Shown piece after piece: positions 16,001-19,063 of a DNA stretch of 19,063 bases. The stretch comes from Betaproteobacteria bacterium (lineage in GTDB: Bacteria; Pseudomonadota; Gammaproteobacteria; Burkholderiales; Casimicrobiaceae). The notes beneath the pieces were generated by a model. It saw only the letters and a list, made by a program, of their open reading frames with translations, ran no database searches and was not told where the DNA came from. The stretch covers positions 1 to 19,063 of the forward strand of contig JANXZT010000490.1 in NCBI GenBank assembly GCA_025355395.1, given 5' to 3'. How positions within the stretch are numbered: the stretch's first letter is position 1; each line of letters starts with the position of its first letter. The translations under genes and the position numbers were made by a program.

Positions 16001-16567
16001 GCGGGATCGCGCGTGCTCTACTTCGCGGGCTACAAGCAAATGATCGACCGCTACAAGGTCGAGGAGATCGAAGCTGCGGCGGACGTGGTGGTGTGGTGCT
16101 CTGACGAGGCGCCGGGGTTCATTGCCAATCGTCCGCAGGATCGCGCGTTCGTGGGCAATATCGTGCGTGCGATGCACGCCTATGCCACCGGCGCGCTCGG
16201 GGAGTGCAGCATCGGCGTCGAGGGTTGCGACCGCATTATCGCGATCGGCTCCGACCGCATGATGGCCGCCGTTGCAGCCGCACGGCATGGGGTGCTGGCG
16301 CCGCATCTCAAAGCGTCCCATCGCGCAATCGGCTCCATCAATTCGCCGATGCAATGCATGATGAAAGAGATCTGCGCGCAATGCCTGCAGCCGCAGCGCG
16401 ACCCGGTCAGCGGTGAAGTGCGCTATGTATTCTCGTGCTTCAATCAGGACCAGCCGCTCGACGCCGTCGATTTTCCGGCACTCGATGCGCGGCTGCGGCA
16501 GAACAATGTCCAGGAAAAGCTGACCGCGCAATGGCTGAAACGTTGCACCGCTGACAGCCTCCAATAG
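13037..16567 (+). CDS. Single-chain Nfn-like iron-sulfur flavoprotein (GltD/NfnL-like module fused to PyrK/NfnS-like module)
   Basis: 1176 residues. Residues 1-240 form a mostly helical region I do not recognise. Cys250, 253, 261 and 292 (GCPLEERI), then Cys332, 335, 339 (possibly with Cys318), follow the GltD/NfnL pattern for two Fe-S clusters. A first dinucleotide fold, VLVVGMGPAG (394-403), should bind FAD and a second, VVVIGGGLTAID (572-583), NADPH. A helical insertion at about 600-680 separates it from the GltD-like EEGIRF stretch. From about 855 a ferredoxin-reductase fold follows, with PGQFYRL (886-892), VLLAGGGLGNAVL (967-979) and terminal Cys1107, 1113, 1116 and 1134, a likely 2Fe-2S site. 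This is the cofactor set of NfnSL (NADH-dependent ferredoxin:NADP oxidoreductase) in one chain. Electron bifurcation is possible but unproven; a plain NAD(P)H-handling electron-transfer enzyme is the alternative. No clear Shine-Dalgarno precedes ATG 13037. Confidence 0.82.
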   Translation: MSMPFDDSPALTLAFGLTFDDLYSGEGAARIDALFLDHLREAEPALAERLRIARVDAAALSLKAESELLIALGPHLEDFVAHLFGIEPQVRALEAAHHTLAPLYSVKRLFVQRKAMNAYKADVAASFDGDALRAELDRRLGHGWTELQFANAVTHWQQDDAAHADDLDLAARYAAWAAHTANGRAAHRSGVLFRAPRKLDFMRLVPIEATRVAGVDAWKLAGDSHRRREGFGLTDSGTDLAGALDQAHYCIWCHEQGKDSCARGLSEKKPADGTVLADPFKKSVFGVSLAGCPLEERISEFHKLRADGFPVAALAMICVDNPMAAGTGHRICNDCMKSCIYQKQEPVDIPQSETRLLKDVLELPWGFEIYSLMTRWNPLNLRRPVPKPASGKRVLVVGMGPAGFTLAHHLLNDGHTVVGVDGLKIEPLAASLSGVTPLGERVPFAPIADIDLLREPLDERVMSGFGGVAEYGITVRWDKNFLQVLRLLIERRERFALHGGVRFGGTLDTDDAFALGFDHIALAAGAGRPTVLDLPNGLAHGVRTASDFLMALQLTGAAKRDSVANMQVRLPVVVIGGGLTAIDTATEALAYYPVQVEKFLVRYESLCATLGAAAVEATWSSCERVIAEEFIAHARAVRAERNAARQAHRCAHIVELLQEWGGATIAYRRRMVDSPSYTLNHEEVEKALEEGIRFAEGLTPLRIEVDGENHARGLAVSIQKNDGEGVWHESGRTVLPARTILIAAGTQPNTVLAREDAAHFHLDGKYFRLLDEASRVVKPVRGLAKPDVPAVLTELRPDGRAISFFGDLHPSFHGNVVKAMASAKQGYPIVSRLLEKVTAASPGTDLAFLCSLNDSLRATVVKVERLTPTIVEVVVRAPAAARRFQPGQFYRLQNFESLARVVDGTRLAMEGLALTGAWVDREQGLVSTIVLEMGGSSSLCTLLRPGEPVVLMGPTGTPTEIEPNETVLLAGGGLGNAVLFSIGQAFRRAGSRVLYFAGYKQMIDRYKVEEIEAAADVVVWCSDEAPGFIANRPQDRAFVGNIVRAMHAYATGALGECSIGVEGCDRIIAIGSDRMMAAVAAARHGVLAPHLKASHRAIGSINSPMQCMMKEICAQCLQPQRDPVSGEVRYVFSCFNQDQPLDAVDFPALDARLRQNNVQEKLTAQWLKRCTADSLQ

Positions 16568-16863
16568 CAACGGCTTGGTAAAAATTACAGAGCAAGGGTA
16601 GTTTTAGCGGGGCGCAGCGAGGGCAACCGCCAGCCGCTTATTGGCTCTCGCAAGGGCGCATCGTGTCAACCTGTGCCCTCGGCACGGCGTTTGCACGTAA
16701 CTGACGCACTGCTGACCATCGCATGCCGGGCCGAATACCGGGCGAAGGCCCAATGCAGCGCATTTCACACCGTAGCGCATGCCAATGGATCGACGGCTCG
16801 CGCAACCAGCCACCGGAAGCGTATTCGGGCGCCACTGCCCGCGCTTCGCACCATGGAGTTGAA
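16568..16863 (+). promoter_or_regulatory. Non-coding leader of the FecR-domain gene with potential stems
   Basis: No gene is apparent in these 296 bases. GCGAG (16617-16621) can pair with CTCGC (16647-16651), followed by AAGGGC; a perfect GTGCC-CTC-GGCAC hairpin lies at 16673-16685. The first element resembles one in the leader at 6905-7055. The Shine-Dalgarno GGAG (16855-16858) precedes ATG 16864 by 5 nt. No confident promoter was found. Confidence 0.3.
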
Positions 16864-19063
16864 ATGGAAAGATCATTCCGCCATCTGGCGCACGGCCTCC
16901 TCGGCATCGCCGCGCTATTCATTGCCTCGTCCGCGCTGGCCGATCCGCCGTCGCGTGTCGCGCGTCTTAGCTATATCACCGGCCGCGTCAGTTTTGCACC
17001 GGCGGCCGAAACCGAAACATGGGTGCAGGCGCGTCTGAATCGCCCGCTCTACATTGGCGATCGCTTGTGGGCCGACAGCGGCGCACGGGCGGAGCTCGAG
17101 CTCGGCACGGTGGCGTTGCAGCTCGCGCCGCGCACGAGTGTCACGGTGCTCAACATCGATGATCGCATCACCCAGCTGCAACTCGCCGAAGGCCGCCTCA
17201 ATGTGCGCGTGCGCGCACTCCAACGCGACGAGACGTTCGAGATCGACACGCCGAATCTGGCGTTCGTGGTGACGAGCCCCGGCAATTACCGGGTCGAGGT
17301 CGATGCGAGCGGCGATGCCACCGTGGTGGCGGTGCGGGATGGCCGCGGCGAGGTTTACGGCGAAGGCGCGTCCTATCTCGTGAACACCGGGCAGCGGTAC
17401 AAGTTTTACGGTACGGCTCTCGACAACGATTATGCACGCGTCGCGGCGCCCGATGAGTTCGATCGCTGGGTGCAGACGCGTGATGCGCGGTACGACCGTT
17501 CCGTGAGTGCGCGCTACGTCTCGCGCGGAACGATCGGGTTCTCGGATCTCGACGACTACGGCAACTGGAATACGGTCGCCGATTACGGCGCGGTCTGGTA
17601 TCCGCGGACCATTCCGGCCGGGTGGGCGCCGTACCGCGACGGCCACTGGTCCTGGATCAATCCGTGGGGCTGGACGTGGGTCGACGATGCGCCTTGGGGG
17701 TTTGCCCCTTTCCATTACGGTCGGTGGGCCCTCATCAGCGACCGTTGGGGATGGGTGCCAGGTCCCGTCAATGTGCGGCCGGTGTACGCGCCGGCGCTGG
17801 TCGCCTTCGTCGGGGGCAACAACTTCACTGTTGCCGTGGCCAGCGGGGGCACTACCCGCGGCATCGGCTGGTTCCCGCTGGCTCCTGGTGAAGTCTATCG
17901 CCCTGCGTATCGTGTCAGCCAGGATTACTTCACCCAGATCAATGTCACCAACACCAGGATCGACACGACCTACGTCACCAACGTCTATAACGCTCCGCCT
18001 GCCGGTGCGGAAGTCCGTTATCGCAACCGGGCGACCGCCGCTGCTATAACTGCCGTTCCCGTGACCGCCTTCGTGGAGTCGCGGCCGGTGGCGCGCGCCG
18101 TCATCCCGGCGGCGAGCCAGAGCGTTCAGGCGGCGCCGGTGATTGCGATGCCGACCGTAGCGCCGCAGCGCGCCAGTGTCGTGGGAGCGGCCGCTCCCGC
18201 CCAAGTCCAGCCGCCAAGGGCCGCCGAGCAGCGGCAAGTGGTCGCCAGGACGGCCCCCCCGGCTGCCGTGCCGGTATTCAACGCGCACGATTCGAACACG
18301 GCGCCGACCAGTGGGGCCGCGAATCCGGCGCAAGCCCAGCAAGGCACTCCTACGCGGTTGCGGGAACACGTCAGGGTCGTGGCGCCGTCGCAACCCACGC
18401 AATCCGGCGCTACTGCGGAGCATCGCGGTGCCCCGGCGGGTTCGCCATCGGCAGGAGCAGCGCCAGGCGCTACTCCTGGAGCAACGCCCGCAGCGCCGGC
18501 CAAGGCTGCGGCGCCCGGCTCCCCGGCGGCGGAAGTTTCACCGAACGAAGGTCGGCGTGGCCGTCCGGATCGCACCGCGGCGCCGGGCGCGGCACCGCCC
18601 CCTGCGGCCGCCACCGGTGCGCCGGGCACGCCCCCGACGGCAGCGGCACCCAGTCCTCCGCTGCCACCGCCCGCTGCAACGGCGGCGACGCCGGATGCTG
18701 CCACACCAAATGCCAACCGTGGACGCGGGAGACCCGACCGCACTGATCGTACCGCGGCACCCGGGACATTGAACGCGCCGGGCGCGCCCGGGAACACCAC
18801 GCCCGCACCCAACGCGATAGCGCCGAATCAAGCCGGCGGACCCGGAGCGCCCGCACCCGCGCGCGGCCCGGAAAGCACTCCGGCAGGAAACGCTGCTACG
18901 CCGGCTGCGCCACCACCATCGCAACGCAACGAGCAGCAGCGTAACGAGCAGCAACGCGCGGAGCAGCAACGCGGCCGTGATCGGCAACAAGATGGGTCGG
19001 GCAACGCTCTACGTCGCAATAACGAACGGCCTGCCGCTGCGCCGGCGCCGCGAGGAGCGCCGG
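16864..19063 (+). CDS. Exported FecR-domain / DUF6600-type protein, 3' end outside the window
   Basis: 733 codons are visible and no stop is reached. A signal peptide spans 1-26 (cleavage after SSALA). Residues about 35-160 resemble a FecR-like beta domain: ARLSYITGRVSF, IGDRLWADSGARAELELG and AFVVTSPGNYRVEVDASGD. Residues about 230-320 show the Trp/Tyr/Gly-rich DUF6600 pattern: VWYPRTIPAGWAPYRDGHW, PWGWTWVDDAPWGFAPFHYGRW and YAPALVAFVGG. From about 395 onward the chain is low-complexity, rich in Pro, Ala, Gly, Thr and later Arg/Gln/Asn. A repeated GRPDRT...AAPG unit appears near 562 and 623, and an R-N-E-Q-Q series is seen near 690. The periplasmic head with a long disordered tail suggests an envelope-associated or surface protein. 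The role is unknown. This is not the anti-sigma FecR itself: the N-terminal cytoplasmic anti-sigma segment is absent. Confidence 0.83.
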   Translation, partial: MERSFRHLAHGLLGIAALFIASSALADPPSRVARLSYITGRVSFAPAAETETWVQARLNRPLYIGDRLWADSGARAELELGTVALQLAPRTSVTVLNIDDRITQLQLAEGRLNVRVRALQRDETFEIDTPNLAFVVTSPGNYRVEVDASGDATVVAVRDGRGEVYGEGASYLVNTGQRYKFYGTALDNDYARVAAPDEFDRWVQTRDARYDRSVSARYVSRGTIGFSDLDDYGNWNTVADYGAVWYPRTIPAGWAPYRDGHWSWINPWGWTWVDDAPWGFAPFHYGRWALISDRWGWVPGPVNVRPVYAPALVAFVGGNNFTVAVASGGTTRGIGWFPLAPGEVYRPAYRVSQDYFTQINVTNTRIDTTYVTNVYNAPPAGAEVRYRNRATAAAITAVPVTAFVESRPVARAVIPAASQSVQAAPVIAMPTVAPQRASVVGAAAPAQVQPPRAAEQRQVVARTAPPAAVPVFNAHDSNTAPTSGAANPAQAQQGTPTRLREHVRVVAPSQPTQSGATAEHRGAPAGSPSAGAAPGATPGATPAAPAKAAAPGSPAAEVSPNEGRRGRPDRTAAPGAAPPPAAATGAPGTPPTAAAPSPPLPPPAATAATPDAATPNANRGRGRPDRTDRTAAPGTLNAPGAPGNTTPAPNAIAPNQAGGPGAPAPARGPESTPAGNAATPAAPPPSQRNEQQRNEQQRAEQQRGRDRQQDGSGNALRRNNERPAAAPAPRGAP

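Noticed and set aside
13742..16570. Long antisense open frames opposite the Nfn-like gene
   Set aside because: No recognisable domains; the sense strand carries continuous motifs through this whole region.
16611..16660. Faint similarity to a c-di-GMP-I (GEMM) riboswitch (GGGCAACC ... CGCAAGGGC)
   Set aside because: The GAAA tetraloop and the GGACGCAAAGCC element are not intact. An Infernal search with RF01051 would settle it.
16915..18423. Long open reading frame antisense to the FecR-domain gene (502 codons)
   Set aside because: Arg/Pro/His-rich shadow typical of high-GC antisense frames; the plus strand encodes a protein with signal peptide and recognisable domains.
1..19063. CRISPR arrays, tRNA or rRNA genes, transposases and attachment sites
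   Set aside because: None seen on reading both strands; the only clear tandem repeat is the two-copy unit at 5-178.

Overview
The window is high-GC DNA with densely packed, often overlapping genes, frequent GTG starts and a dispersed GC-rich hairpin repeat. Together with the gene families present, this suggests a betaproteobacterium, most likely Burkholderiales-like. That placement is an inference from style and content; no rRNA or other marker gene is present.

Left part (1-6820): one edge of an aryl-polyene / flexirubin / xanthomonadin-type pigment cluster. After a two-copy 87-bp hairpin repeat, three overlapping plus-strand genes encode a chain-length-factor-like ketosynthase, a hot-dog dehydratase and a FabG-type ketoreductase. 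A four-gene minus-strand operon runs towards them: a flavin-dependent halogenase-like protein, a MipA/OmpV outer-membrane protein, a lysophospholipid-type acyltransferase and a family 2 glycosyltransferase. Every junction in that operon overlaps. A UbiE-like methyltransferase diverges from the halogenase gene. In this model the first arm supports polyene chain building, and the second arm plus the methyltransferase modify the aryl head group and attach or place the product in the envelope. The catalytic ketosynthase, acyl carrier proteins, ligase, ammonia-lyase, LolA and MMPL exporter expected for such a cluster are not visible and would lie beyond the left edge.

Middle (6821-8620): a strongly structured, apparently non-coding leader precedes a CsgG-like outer-membrane lipoprotein that carries a C-terminal peptidoglycan-binding domain. 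A convergent YCII/DGPF-domain protein follows.

Right-centre (8728-12752): a minus-strand branched-chain amino-acid-type (Liv/HAAT) ABC importer. It has a periplasmic binding protein, a single polypeptide fusing the LivH and LivM permeases, and one LivG-type ATPase. No LivF is seen.

Right (13037-19063): divergent from the importer is a 1176-residue iron-sulfur flavoprotein. It joins an uncharacterised N-terminal region, a GltD/NfnL-like module with two Cys clusters and two nucleotide-binding folds, and a PyrK/NfnS-like FAD/NAD module ending in four Cys. This single-chain Nfn-like layout is the most interesting item in the window. It is followed by a FecR-domain / DUF6600-type exported protein with a long Pro/Ala/Gly-rich tail that runs off the right edge. 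The leaders of this gene and of the CsgG-like gene share a short motif and a potential GCGAG/CTCGC stem.
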